Assembly (NCBI GenBank): GCA_007570915.1
Contig: RKSK01000037.1
Location: 1 to 8,418 of the forward strand
From: Cenarchaeum sp.
GTDB lineage: Archaea; Thermoproteota; Nitrososphaeria; Nitrososphaerales; Nitrosopumilaceae
Length of the DNA: 8,418 nt
Direction: 5' to 3'
The notes under the pieces: generated by a model
Seen by the model: the letters and a program-made list of their open reading frames with translations, nothing else
Told to the model about the DNA's origin: nothing
Database searches by the model: none
Program-made: the position numbers and the translations under genes
Shown here: positions 1 to 5,727 of the stretch, one piece after another
How positions within the stretch are numbered: position 1 is the stretch's first letter
Layout of the letters: each line of letters starts with the position of its first letter

Positions 1-6
1 CCCGCC

Positions 7-525
7 CTAGTAGCGCGAGGTCACCGAGACGGCCTCGGTTATCTTTGAGCCCGTTCCCACCGCGTCTGCCTCCACGTTGACGATGTAGGACTTTCCCGCC
101 TCGACCTCAAGCGTGTGACTGCTGGTTTTACAGTGCGTGTCCGTCAGCCTTTCGTTGATTCCATGCGTCGCCCCAGGATTGACTTTTGTTGAAGACTGTG
201 TAATTGCGGCGTCAGATCTTGTAGTTCCGGTGTTGGGCTTGCATGTGCCGGTCAGCGTTATTGTTGGATCTTCCAGCGGCGACGTCCCGGTGTTCTTTAT
301 TGACAGCGAGAGGACGTCCGTGTTGCCGGCCTTTATGAGGCGCGGGCCCGTGAGGGCGATGCCCTCCTGCGTGGTCAGGACGTTGGTCTGCTGGGTCAAA
401 AAGTAGGCGACGCTTCCGGTGATTCCGACTGTCAGCGCGATGGCCAGCGCCATGCCGATTATGTTCGAGGCGGCGCGCGTGCGGCGCGAGGCCCATGCGG
501 TGCTGCTGCGTTTTCTGTTGCGCAT
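7..525 (-). CDS. Type IV pilin-like protein (class III signal peptide)
   Basis: A 172-residue protein that looks like an archaeal type IV pilin or pilin-like subunit, processed by a PibD/FlaK-type peptidase and assembled on the outer face of the membrane. Residues 1-17 are strongly basic (two RKR/RRTR clusters). Cleavage is likely after Arg17-Ala18, before ASNIIG. Residues 21-43 form one hydrophobic helix, the usual pilin stalk. The rest (about 50-172) is Thr/Ser/Asn-rich and beta-like, with an IKNTG motif, and has two cysteines (95 and 132) that could form a disulfide. The ATG at 525 was chosen because a TATA-like TTTTATGC (556-549) lies 31 nt upstream, which fits a leaderless mRNA. An ATG at 552 would lie inside that box. 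The divergent neighbour is a platform protein, which supports a pilus role. The exact filament type (adhesive pilus, archaellum or other) cannot be told. Confidence 0.8.
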   Translation of the reverse strand: MRNRKRSSTAWASRRTRAASNIIGMALAIALTVGITGSVAYFLTQQTNVLTTQEGIALTGPRLIKAGNTDVLSLSIKNTGTSPLEDPTITLTGTCKPNTGTTRSDAAITQSSTKVNPGATHGINERLTDTHCKTSSHTLEVEAGKSYIVNVEADAVGTGSKITEAVSVTSRY

Positions 526-548
526 TTCTGGAAATGCGCGCCAAAATC

Positions 549-556
549 GCATAAAA
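549..556 (-). promoter_or_regulatory. TATA box of the pilin gene
   Basis: TTTTATGC on the minus strand, starting 31 nt before the ATG at 525. It is preceded directly by GCGCGCCC, in the position of a BRE (TFB-binding element). The spacing predicts a leaderless transcript. Confidence 0.6.
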
Positions 557-600
557 GGGCGCGCCGGGCCGCAGTCTCCGACGGACTGCCTTGCGCGCCC
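557..600. promoter_or_regulatory. Symmetric regulatory region between divergent promoters
   Basis: Two nested inverted repeats lie between the divergent TATA boxes. The outer arms are GGGCGCGC (557-564) and GCGCGCCC (593-600), each abutting one TATA box. The inner arms are GCAGTC (571-576) and GACTGC (584-589). The outer arms sit where BRE elements belong, so each promoter reads the same 8-mer into its A/T box. The inner dyad is centred nearly midway and could be an operator for a dimeric regulator. That function is inference. Confidence 0.45.
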
Positions 601-607
601 ATTTAAG
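601..607 (+). promoter_or_regulatory. TATA box of the platform protein gene
   Basis: ATTTAAG follows directly after GCGCGCCC and lies 28 nt before the ATG at 629. This fits a leaderless start and decides against the longer open frame beginning at 419, which runs back through the divergent pilin gene. Confidence 0.55.
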
Positions 608-628
608 CAGTTGGCCCCGCAGGCACAC

Positions 629-2536
629 ATGGGCAGGGCAGACCGCATCCAGGCCGCCGGCCTCGCCGCCGGCCTGGCGTCGGCGATCGCGTACGCGGTA
701 TGGCACTCGCCGCTGGCGCTGGCCGCCTTTGCGGCCTGCGCCGCCGCGTTTGGGGCGGCGGCGGGGCTCTCGGCCTTTGGGGCGCGTGGGCGCGGGCGCG
801 CGGGGCGGGCGCGGCGCGCCGTGGGGCCGCGGGCCGCGGCGACGCGCGCGCTGGGCGCGCTGCGCCCCCGCCTGTGGAGGGCGCTGGATCCCGTAGTCGA
901 CGCGGGTGCGCTGCGCAGGGCGTACGGCAGGCTAAACCCCAACATGGGAAGGAGCGTCGCGCTAGCGGGCGTGGCGACAAACCTCGGCGCGCTGCGCAGG
1001 GAGGCCGGCGCCGCCCTGCTCGCCTCGCTTGCCCTGGCCGTCCCCGCAGGCATTGCCCTGGCGGCCCTCACGGGGCGCGCGGAGCTTGCCGCCGCGGCCG
1101 CGATCCCCCCCGCCGCCGCGCTCTTTTACCCGCGCGCCAAGCTGGGCCTGGCCGCCATGGAGCGCAAGGTGGCGCTCTCGGACGAGATGACGTTCTTTGC
1201 GGTCTATTGCCTCCTCCTCTCGGGCGTGGGCAAGACGATGGCCCACGCGCTGGACGCCGTCGTGGGGCGCGGCATCTTTCCGGCGCTCGAGCGCGAGGCG
1301 CGCGTCATGCGCCGCGGGCGCACGCTCGGCATGGGCAGCATTGCGGCCCTCGGTGACCTTGGGAGAAACCACCCAAACCGCTCGTTTGGCGACCTGCTCT
1401 GCGGCTATGTCGCCGCGTTTGGTGCCGGCGACCCCGAGGCCCACCTAAAGTCCCAGGTGTCCGAGCTCCTGGGCCGCATGGGCAGGCGCCTCGAGGCGTA
1501 CAAGGAGAGGGCGTCCTCGCTGGCCGTCATGGTCGTCTTTGCGACGGTCTTTCTCCCCATAATGGTCACGCCCGTGGCCGTCATAGCCGGCCCAAAGTCC
1601 GCCGCGTTCCTGACCCAGGTCAGCCTCCTTGGCATGCCCCCGATGGCGGCCATGGCGTGCGCCCTGGCCCACACGGCCCAGCCCAGGTTTGGGGACGCGA
1701 TACGCCTTGACTGGCGCATTCCCATCGGCGTCGCGGCAGGCGCGGCCGCGCTGGCCGCGCTTGCCGTGCCCGCCACGTGGGTGGCCATAGCCGCCGCGTC
1801 GCTTGCCTACTCGGCGTCGACGGTCGCCATGACCCACTGCCAGCGGCGCCTTGCGGCGGCAATTGACGGCAGGCAGGGGATGTTTTTCCGCGACATGACC
1901 TCGCGCATCGGCTCTGGCGACCCGAGCGTCTCGCGCGCGCTTGCTGGGATTGTGGCGTCCGGCGCGGCCCAGTACGGGAGGATCTTTGGGGCCGTCCTCG
2001 CCAGGGCCCACGCGCGCATAAGGAGGGCAGACGAGACCGTGCAGGACGTCCTGGCCGACACTGCCCGCGGGTCGTGGCTGGGCAGGTTTTCGTTCTTTTT
2101 GCTCTCACGCATTGCCGACACGGGATCCGTCGACGCGTGGATACTCACGCGGACCACGGAATTCGTCGAGAGGTTTGTCAGCGCAAAGCGCGAGGTTGCC
2201 GCCGCCGTCAGGCCATACATGTTCGTCTCGGCCGTCTCCCCCGCGGCGGTGGTCGCCATGACGTGGTTTCTCAAGGGAATGCTCTCGGGCCTCCCAGAGG
2301 TGGCCACCGGGTTTGGCGCAGGGATCGGAATCTCCCAGGCCGGGCTCGGCGAGGAGTTTGACGAGGCTGCCAACGCCCTCACCATGGCAAGCGCCACGTG
2401 CGCCAACGTTGCCGTTGGCAAGATAGCCTCCATGACCATAAAGGACGCGCGGCCCCTCCTTGCTGGAACGATCATCGCCATATTGTCCATTCTTTTTGTA
2501 TCCGGCATTTCCACTCCAGGCATCGGCAATGCTTAA
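629..2536 (+). CDS. Type II/IV secretion platform protein, double GspF/TadC domain
   Basis: A 635-residue polytopic membrane protein of the archaeal GspF/TadC/FlaJ (PilC) family, the inner-membrane platform on which a secretion ATPase drives pilin assembly. Residues 10-50 and 125-165 hold N-terminal hydrophobic segments. The first T2SSF-like domain covers about 180-315 (a helical stretch from SDEMTFFAVYCLL through SFGDLLCGYVAAFG, ending in a membrane helix near 297-320). A second copy covers about 415-545 (GMFFRDMTSRIGSGD to RPYMFVSAVSPAAVVAM). The C-terminus has a last membrane helix at 610-626. Basic linkers at 52-70 should be cytoplasmic. Most archaeal homologues also carry two T2SSF units. 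The start is set by a TATA box at 601. The divergent pilin is the likely substrate. No ATPase gene is adjacent in the window, so partners must be encoded elsewhere. Whether it serves an archaellum or a pilus is not resolved. Confidence 0.85.
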   Translation: MGRADRIQAAGLAAGLASAIAYAVWHSPLALAAFAACAAAFGAAAGLSAFGARGRGRAGRARRAVGPRAAATRALGALRPRLWRALDPVVDAGALRRAYGRLNPNMGRSVALAGVATNLGALRREAGAALLASLALAVPAGIALAALTGRAELAAAAAIPPAAALFYPRAKLGLAAMERKVALSDEMTFFAVYCLLLSGVGKTMAHALDAVVGRGIFPALEREARVMRRGRTLGMGSIAALGDLGRNHPNRSFGDLLCGYVAAFGAGDPEAHLKSQVSELLGRMGRRLEAYKERASSLAVMVVFATVFLPIMVTPVAVIAGPKSAAFLTQVSLLGMPPMAAMACALAHTAQPRFGDAIRLDWRIPIGVAAGAAALAALAVPATWVAIAAASLAYSASTVAMTHCQRRLAAAIDGRQGMFFRDMTSRIGSGDPSVSRALAGIVASGAAQYGRIFGAVLARAHARIRRADETVQDVLADTARGSWLGRFSFFLLSRIADTGSVDAWILTRTTEFVERFVSAKREVAAAVRPYMFVSAVSPAAVVAMTWFLKGMLSGLPEVATGFGAGIGISQAGLGEEFDEAANALTMASATCANVAVGKIASMTIKDARPLLAGTIIAILSILFVSGISTPGIGNA

Positions 2537-2542
2537 TAGCAT

Positions 2543-2584
2543 GTGCGGGTTTTTGTAACTAAATCGAGTTACAAAAACCCACAC
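2543..2584. terminator. Inverted repeat, possible bidirectional terminator
   Basis: Arms 2543-2560 and 2567-2584 (GTGCGGGTTTTTGTAACT and AGTTACAAAAACCCACAC) pair over 18 positions with one mismatch, around a 6-nt loop AAATCG. It starts 7 nt after the platform gene stop. Each arm gives a five-U run on one strand. In minus-strand RNA the mismatch becomes a G-U pair, so pairing is slightly better in that direction. It could instead be a protein-binding dyad or a repeat-element end. Confidence 0.5.
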
Positions 2585-2590
2585 CAAATA

Positions 2591-2600
2591 GTTATATATC
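2591..2600 (+). promoter_or_regulatory. Orphan TATA box
   Basis: GTTATATATC is the most canonical archaeal TATA box in the window, yet it precedes no recognised gene. On the plus strand the predicted start falls near 2619-2623, where a GTG codon (2621) and a potentially structured segment begin. The core is nearly palindromic, so the direction is not certain. Confidence 0.45.
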
Positions 2601-2620
2601 ACAAAGTTCGCATACGTTGC

Positions 2621-2725
2621 GTGGCGGCCAGCCGCCAGGGCAGCGCGTGCCATGCCACAAGGCAGCGCGGACAAGGGCGCAGGGGCATGCAAAGGAACCG
2701 CTTGCATCAAGGTGGCGCCCGCCAC
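2621..2725 (+). ncRNA. Candidate small structured RNA (or leaderless micro-ORF)
   Basis: This begins at the transcript start predicted from the orphan TATA box. GTGGCGG (2621-2627) can pair with CCGCCAC (2719-2725) to close the whole segment, or locally with CCGCCA (2632-2637), so two exclusive folds are possible. A further stem ATGCAA/TTGCAT (2687-2692 with 2702-2707) has a 9-nt loop. GGCAGCGCG occurs twice (2639 and 2661). The segment ends in ACA just after a stem, loosely like H/ACA RNAs, but I do not recognise a family. The alternative is a 38-codon GTG-started peptide ending at 2737. Confidence 0.2.
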
Positions 2726-2789
2726 ATCACAAAATGAGCACATAACCCCGGGATAGCTGGAGCCTGGCGGTGACATGGTCGCATCCACG

Positions 2790-3392
2790 CTATCGCACCT
2801 CGGGCGTCCTGTGGCGGTCGGCAATCTCCGCCATAACCCTCTCGAGTCTCTCAAGCGTGGCCTGCTGGCAATCCTGCTTTTCTTTGATCTCCTCGAGCGC
2901 GGCCTGCTGGGCGTCCTGCCTGGCCTTGATCTGCCCAAACGCGGCCTGCTGGGCGTCCTGCCTGGCCTCAAGTGAAGCCACACGCTCAGACAGAACCCCC
3001 ATGCCAGCCTTCATGGAGGTTGTTTTCCTGGACAGAGCGTCTATGTTGGGCTTCAGATTTCCTAGCATTCTTGCGTGCGCGTCCTGATGGCTTACAAATC
3101 CCTCCTGGGCAGCCGCAAGCTCGGCGAGGCGCCCCGTGCTTGCGCCCATCCTGCCGTCCAGCGCGTCCCGGCCTTCTATTAGGTCGCCTATGCGTGCGCA
3201 AGTCGTCGCGCTTGTTACCTGAAGTGACGACACGGCCTTGCTCAGTTCCTTGTTGCTCTCCTGTAGGCCTTTTACGCCATCCTCTACCATGGACATGCGA
3301 AGCTCTCGATTCCACGCCTTATTGAACCCTAGCGCCGCCGTGGCGCTGACTGCCCCGAGGACGTACGTGCCGACCTCGGCAAGCTCGACCAT
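2790..3392 (-). CDS. Membrane-anchored coiled-coil protein with heptad repeats
   Basis: A 200-residue protein of unknown function. Residues 7-23 form one short hydrophobic segment (VGTYVLGAVSATAALGF), probably a membrane anchor. Almost all of the rest is a predicted coiled coil rich in Gln, Glu, Lys, Ala and Leu. Residues 143-184 contain three copies of a 14-residue unit (ARQDAQQAAFGQIK, ARQDAQQAALEEIK, EKQDCQQATLERLE), two heptads each. The start was placed at the ATG at 3392 because TTTAAATA (3423-3416) lies 31 nt upstream and GGAGG lies just before it. An in-frame ATG at 3413 and a TTG at 3440 would fall too close to, or upstream of, that box. The neighbours suggest no pathway. A tether, spacer or cytoskeleton-like scaffold is possible, but nothing in the sequence proves it. 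Confidence 0.7.
   Translation of the reverse strand: MVELAEVGTYVLGAVSATAALGFNKAWNRELRMSMVEDGVKGLQESNKELSKAVSSLQVTSATTCARIGDLIEGRDALDGRMGASTGRLAELAAAQEGFVSHQDAHARMLGNLKPNIDALSRKTTSMKAGMGVLSERVASLEARQDAQQAAFGQIKARQDAQQAALEEIKEKQDCQQATLERLERVMAEIADRHRTPEVR
2855..2980. repeat. 42-nt tandem repeat, three units
   Basis: Units 2855-2896, 2897-2938 and 2939-2980 (the last diverges at its end) share a core GCGGCCTGCTGGGCGTCCTG. The second and third are almost identical, which suggests recent duplication. Each unit encodes two heptads of the coiled coil on the minus strand, so copy-number change keeps both the frame and the heptad phase. Confidence 0.85.
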
Positions 3393-3415
3393 GCCCTCCT
3401 GCCCATAGGGCATGG

Positions 3416-3423
3416 TATTTAAA
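3416..3423 (-). promoter_or_regulatory. TATA box of the coiled-coil gene
   Basis: TTTAAATA on the minus strand, preceded by an A-run and starting 31 nt before the chosen ATG at 3392. An imperfect dyad (CGGGATCC at 3431-3438, GGGTCCCG at 3445-3452) sits just upstream and could be a regulator site. Confidence 0.6.
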
Positions 3424-3472
3424 TTTTTATCGGGATCCAAAAAGGGGTCCCGGCGCGCGCCCTCCTTAAAGG

Positions 3473-3480
3473 TTAAAATA
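3473..3480 (+). promoter_or_regulatory. TATA box of the small membrane protein gene
   Basis: TTAAAATA within AGGTTAAAATA, 31 nt before an ATG at 3504. The same AGGTTAAAATA recurs before top6A at 3922. Between box and ATG lies the perfect 12-bp palindrome GGGGGCGCCCCC (3492-3503). Confidence 0.6.
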
Positions 3481-3523
3481 CCACAGGCGGCGGGGGCGCC
3501 CCCATGACGGCGGGGGAAGGCTC

Positions 3524-3913
3524 TTGCTGAACGTCCCGTGGAGGGCCGAGGCGGCCTCGGCGCTTAGGGTGGACCGCACGCTGACGATCATGACGATCCT
3601 CGTGATCGGGCTGAACACCGTTGTGGCCATACACTACCACCAGACCGACCGCCCCGTCATGGCCACCGTCTTTGTGGCGGCGATCGTCATGCTCGTCATG
3701 GTCAGGGCAAAGCTGCTAAACGCCAGGATCCAGACCCAGCGCGCGTCCCTCCTCCTGGGGTACATACAGGACAAGAACCTCATAATGAGCTGCGCCGAGT
3801 GCCGCGTGCATGCCGTGTCGTACCTGTCCGGCGGGCTCGGCGGCAGCGCATACCGCGCGTGGGCGTCGCACATAGAGGACGCCCACGAGCGCCACGCCAA
3901 CTTTGGCGCATAG
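3524..3913 (+). CDS. Small membrane protein with Cys/His cluster
   Basis: A 129-residue protein that I do not recognise. Residues 20-37 and 45-61 are two hydrophobic helices separated by a short HYHQTDRP loop, so it should be a hairpin in the membrane. The C-terminal half is soluble and holds C90-x2-C93, His96, and H116-x4-H121-x2-H124. This could bind one zinc ion in a C2H2-like arrangement. The start is uncertain. The body opens at TTG 3524, preceded by a GGGGGAAGG Shine-Dalgarno-like run. The promoter instead points to ATG 3504, which reads only eight codons (MTAGEGSC) and stops at 3528-3530. One more G in the run at 3512-3516 would fuse that ATG to the body. It is followed by top6A on the same strand, with a separate promoter. 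Confidence 0.65.
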   Translation: MLNVPWRAEAASALRVDRTLTIMTILVIGLNTVVAIHYHQTDRPVMATVFVAAIVMLVMVRAKLLNARIQTQRASLLLGYIQDKNLIMSCAECRVHAVSYLSGGLGGSAYRAWASHIEDAHERHANFGA

Positions 3914-3924
3914 GCCCGCCTAGG

Positions 3925-3932
3925 TTAAAATA
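3925..3932 (+). promoter_or_regulatory. TATA box of top6A
   Basis: TTAAAATA in AGGTTAAAATA, 12 nt after the upstream gene's stop and 32 nt before the ATG at 3957. It matches the preceding gene's promoter over 11 bases, so the two genes may be regulated alike. Confidence 0.6.
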
Positions 3933-3956
3933 GCTCGGCCTGCGCGCGGCGCCGGG

Positions 3957-5077
3957 ATGCGCGCGGGGGGCGGGGAAGCACGGTAAAGGGCAAGGCGGCC
4001 AAGAGCGCCAAGGAGCGCCAAGAGTCCCTCCTGGGCCTGCTCAGGGAGCAGGGGGCCGCGATATACTCGGAGCTCAACTCGGGCGAGTTTCCAAAGTTTT
4101 CCGTTCCGAGCCGCTCGGTCTCCAACATCATATATGACGACAAGCTCCGCCAGTATGTCCTGGGGGCCGGCGCGTCTGTGCGCAGCTCGCGCAACACGTC
4201 ACAGCTGCGGTCGTTCACGCAGCTCATGTGGCTTGCGTTCTTTGCCAACCGCCTCACGCAGGAGAAAAAGTCCTCGACGCTCAGGGACGTCTACTATTCG
4301 TCGCAGGCGTTTGAGATAGACTTTGAGAACCAGTCCGAGTCCGACAGCATCATCGTCGACCTCGAGGCGATGCTCTCCAGGGCGCGCGAGGAGTTTCACA
4401 TATTCCCCGAGGAGCGCAGCGCCGTCTTTGGAGACCTTGACATAGAGTACACCGTCCCAGGCTACGAGGGAAAGAGGATGAACCTCTCAAGCCACCCCGA
4501 CGGGTACGCAGTGGGGCCCAGCCTCACCAGCGCCGAGCTGGTCGGGACCGGCGCCGAGATCGTCATTGCCATAGAAAAGGGCGGCCTGTTCACGAGGTTC
4601 GTCGAGGAGGGCGTCCACAGCAAGTTCAAGTCCATAATCGTCGACACCGGCGGTCAGGCCCCGCGCTCGACGAGGACGCTGCTTCGGAGGCTTCATGACG
4701 AGCTTGGCCTCCCCGTGATCGTGCTCACCGACGGCGACGTGTACGGCGAGCACATTGCGATGGTCATAAAGTCGGGCTCGGCCAACGCCGCGCACCTTCG
4801 CGAGCTCACCGTCCCGGACGCAAAGTGGATGGGCGTGTGGGCCACGGACATCTCAAAGTACAAGCTTCCCACCATACCCATGACGGAGGCCGACATAAAG
4901 CGCTGCCATGACCTAAAGCGCGACCCGCGCTACCAAAAGGGCATATGGAAGCGCGAGCTCGAGGAGTTCCTGAGGATAAAGCGCAAGGCCGAGCTGGAGG
5001 CGTTCTCAAAGTATGGCCTCACCAACATCACGGACAAGTACCTGCCCGCAAAGCTAGAGGAGGCAAAGAGCCACTAG
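3957..5077 (+). CDS. top6A: DNA topoisomerase VI subunit A (apparent one-base frame offset at N-terminus)
   Basis: Catalytic subunit of the type IIB topoisomerase, the Spo11 homologue, which cuts duplex DNA through a tyrosine and relaxes or decatenates DNA with Top6B. The body frame is open from at least 3962 to the stop at 5075. It reads KGKAAKSAKERQESLLGLL, then FPKFSVPSRSVSNIIYD, then the 5Y-CAP motif LRDVYY, whose second tyrosine (codon 4295-4297) should be the nucleophile. The Toprim domain follows, with its Glu in AIEKGG (4574-4576) and DGD in LTDGDVYGEH (4730-4738). At about 370 residues the length is normal. The body has no ATG, GTG or TTG before GTG 4178, and starting there would remove the conserved N-terminus. 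The leaderless ATG at 3957 is one base out of frame (nine codons, stop at 3984-3986). One extra G in the G-run at 3965-3975 would repair it. No top6B is in the window. Function is secure, the start is not. Confidence 0.88.
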
Positions 5078-5559
5078 GACGCGGCCTCGGGCTCCTTCGG
5101 CGGGCCTATGCGCAGCGTGAGCACGCCGTTGCGGTACTTGAAGTCGTTTATCTCCATGCCGGCCGAGCCGTCTATGGGAACGTCCTTTGAGAACCCGCCG
5201 CTGCCCCTGACGTGGAGCGTCGCGTCTACGAGCCTGACGGATATGCGCGAGTCCGGCCCCGGGACCTCGGCGACAAAGATGAACTTGCCCTCGTCCTTGA
5301 TCAGGTCGTACACCCAGCTCTTGGTCTCGTGCTCGCGCGCGGCGGCAAACGAGGGCTTTTGCTCCCGCGCCATGCCCCTCAGGTGGTGGACCCAGTACGC
5401 CATCGTGATCGCAGCGGCCCCCACGAGGACAAAGCTCGCAAAGCTTGCGCCAAACCTCTGCGAGAGGACGTACACGACGCCTATGAGCAGGACGGCGACT
5501 ACGGCGATGGCGAACCCGAGCGACTGCTCGGCAGAGTATGCGCCCTTGTAGCTCGACAA
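5074..5559 (-). CDS. Membrane-anchored Hsp20/alpha-crystallin-like protein
   Basis: A 161-residue protein with two N-terminal membrane helices (about 14-33 and 40-57) followed by a small Hsp20/CS-type beta-sandwich domain (about 90-152). Typical sHSP elements are FVAEVPGPDSRISVRLVD (the AELPGV-like strand), LHVRG, and the closing YRNGVLTLRI, which matches the A-x-x-x-n-GVL signature. The C-terminal I-x-I tail seen in soluble small heat-shock proteins is not obvious. The role is probably that of an ATP-independent holdase or scaffold at the membrane, which is inference. A TTG start at 5559 is chosen because TTTATATT (5590-5583) lies 31 nt upstream. A GTG at 5574 is an alternative. Its stop overlaps the top6A stop within a shared CTAG, leaving no gap between the two genes. 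Confidence 0.75.
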   Translation of the reverse strand: MSSYKGAYSAEQSLGFAIAVVAVLLIGVVYVLSQRFGASFASFVLVGAAAITMAYWVHHLRGMAREQKPSFAAAREHETKSWVYDLIKDEGKFIFVAEVPGPDSRISVRLVDATLHVRGSGGFSKDVPIDGSAGMEINDFKYRNGVLTLRIGPPKEPEAAS

Positions 5560-5582
5560 CGGCGCGCGGCCCACAGCGTTCC

Positions 5583-5590
5583 AATATAAA
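5583..5590 (-). promoter_or_regulatory. TATA box of the Hsp20-like gene
   Basis: TTTATATT on the minus strand, 31 nt before the TTG at 5559, consistent with a leaderless transcript. The GC-rich stretch 5593-5690 between it and the next promoter holds only C/G runs and no gene. Confidence 0.6.
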
Positions 5591-5692
5591 GCGTTGGGAG
5601 GCAGGCGCGGCGCGGCGCCCCCCGCGTGCCCCCCCGGCGGGGCCCGGGGCGCCCTCCCCGTCCGGGCCACCGGCGGCGGCCCCCCGGGCAAG

Positions 5693-5701
5693 TTAGAAAT
5701 A
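5693..5701 (+). promoter_or_regulatory. Weak TATA-like box before the alcohol dehydrogenase gene
   Basis: TTAGAAATA is the only A/T-rich stretch in the roughly 130 bp of GC-rich sequence upstream, about 32-35 nt before the ATG at 5728. It supports that ATG over the longer open frame, whose Pro/Arg-rich N-terminus from 5626 looks like translated promoter. Confidence 0.45.
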
Positions 5702-5727
5702 GGCGCCCCCGCCCCGCCGGCCCGCAC

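Larger units (their letters stand above)
2537..2789. other. Gap between convergent genes, no confident protein gene
   Basis: This stretch separates the platform gene from the coiled-coil gene on the opposite strand. It holds an 18-bp-arm inverted repeat at 2543-2584, a strong TATA-like box at 2591-2600, and a segment at 2621-2725 with several possible stems. A 38-codon GTG frame (2621-2737) is open, but its Arg/Gly/Gln-rich product resembles nothing I recognise. Confidence 0.6.

Noticed and set aside
419..628. 70-residue N-terminal extension of the platform protein
   Set aside because: It overlaps the divergent pilin gene and both TATA boxes; the ATG at 629 has its own TATA box.
7..1071. Long minus-strand frame extending the pilin upstream to 1071
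   Set aside because: The extension is Ala/Arg/Pro-rich, antisense to the platform gene, and passes through both promoters; the pilin starts at 525.
1445..2529. Several 160-240 codon minus-strand frames opposite the platform gene
   Set aside because: They are typical shadow frames of GC-rich DNA; the plus strand has a clear two-domain membrane protein.
2621..2790. tRNA, SRP RNA or RNase P RNA in the gap
   Set aside because: I found no cloverleaf, no SRP helix 8 motif and no conserved RNase P core sequence.
2855..2980. Tandem repeats as a CRISPR array
   Set aside because: Units are contiguous with no unique spacers, and they code for coiled-coil heptads.
2105..2983. 292-codon minus-strand frame
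   Set aside because: It is antisense to the platform gene, passes through the hairpin and repeat array, and has low-complexity Arg/Pro composition.
5593..5690. C/G-run region as a terminator or replication origin
   Set aside because: Stems can be drawn anywhere in such sequence; there is no U-run, origin repeat or cdc6 gene.
5626..5727. Upstream extension of the alcohol dehydrogenase
   Set aside because: The product is Pro/Arg/Gly-rich from GC-rich promoter DNA and does not belong to the family; ATG 5728 gives a normal length.
5560..5727. Minus-strand extension of the Hsp20-like protein from GTG 5727
   Set aside because: It would run across its own TATA box at 5590-5583 and adds only low-complexity Pro/Gly/Ala residues.
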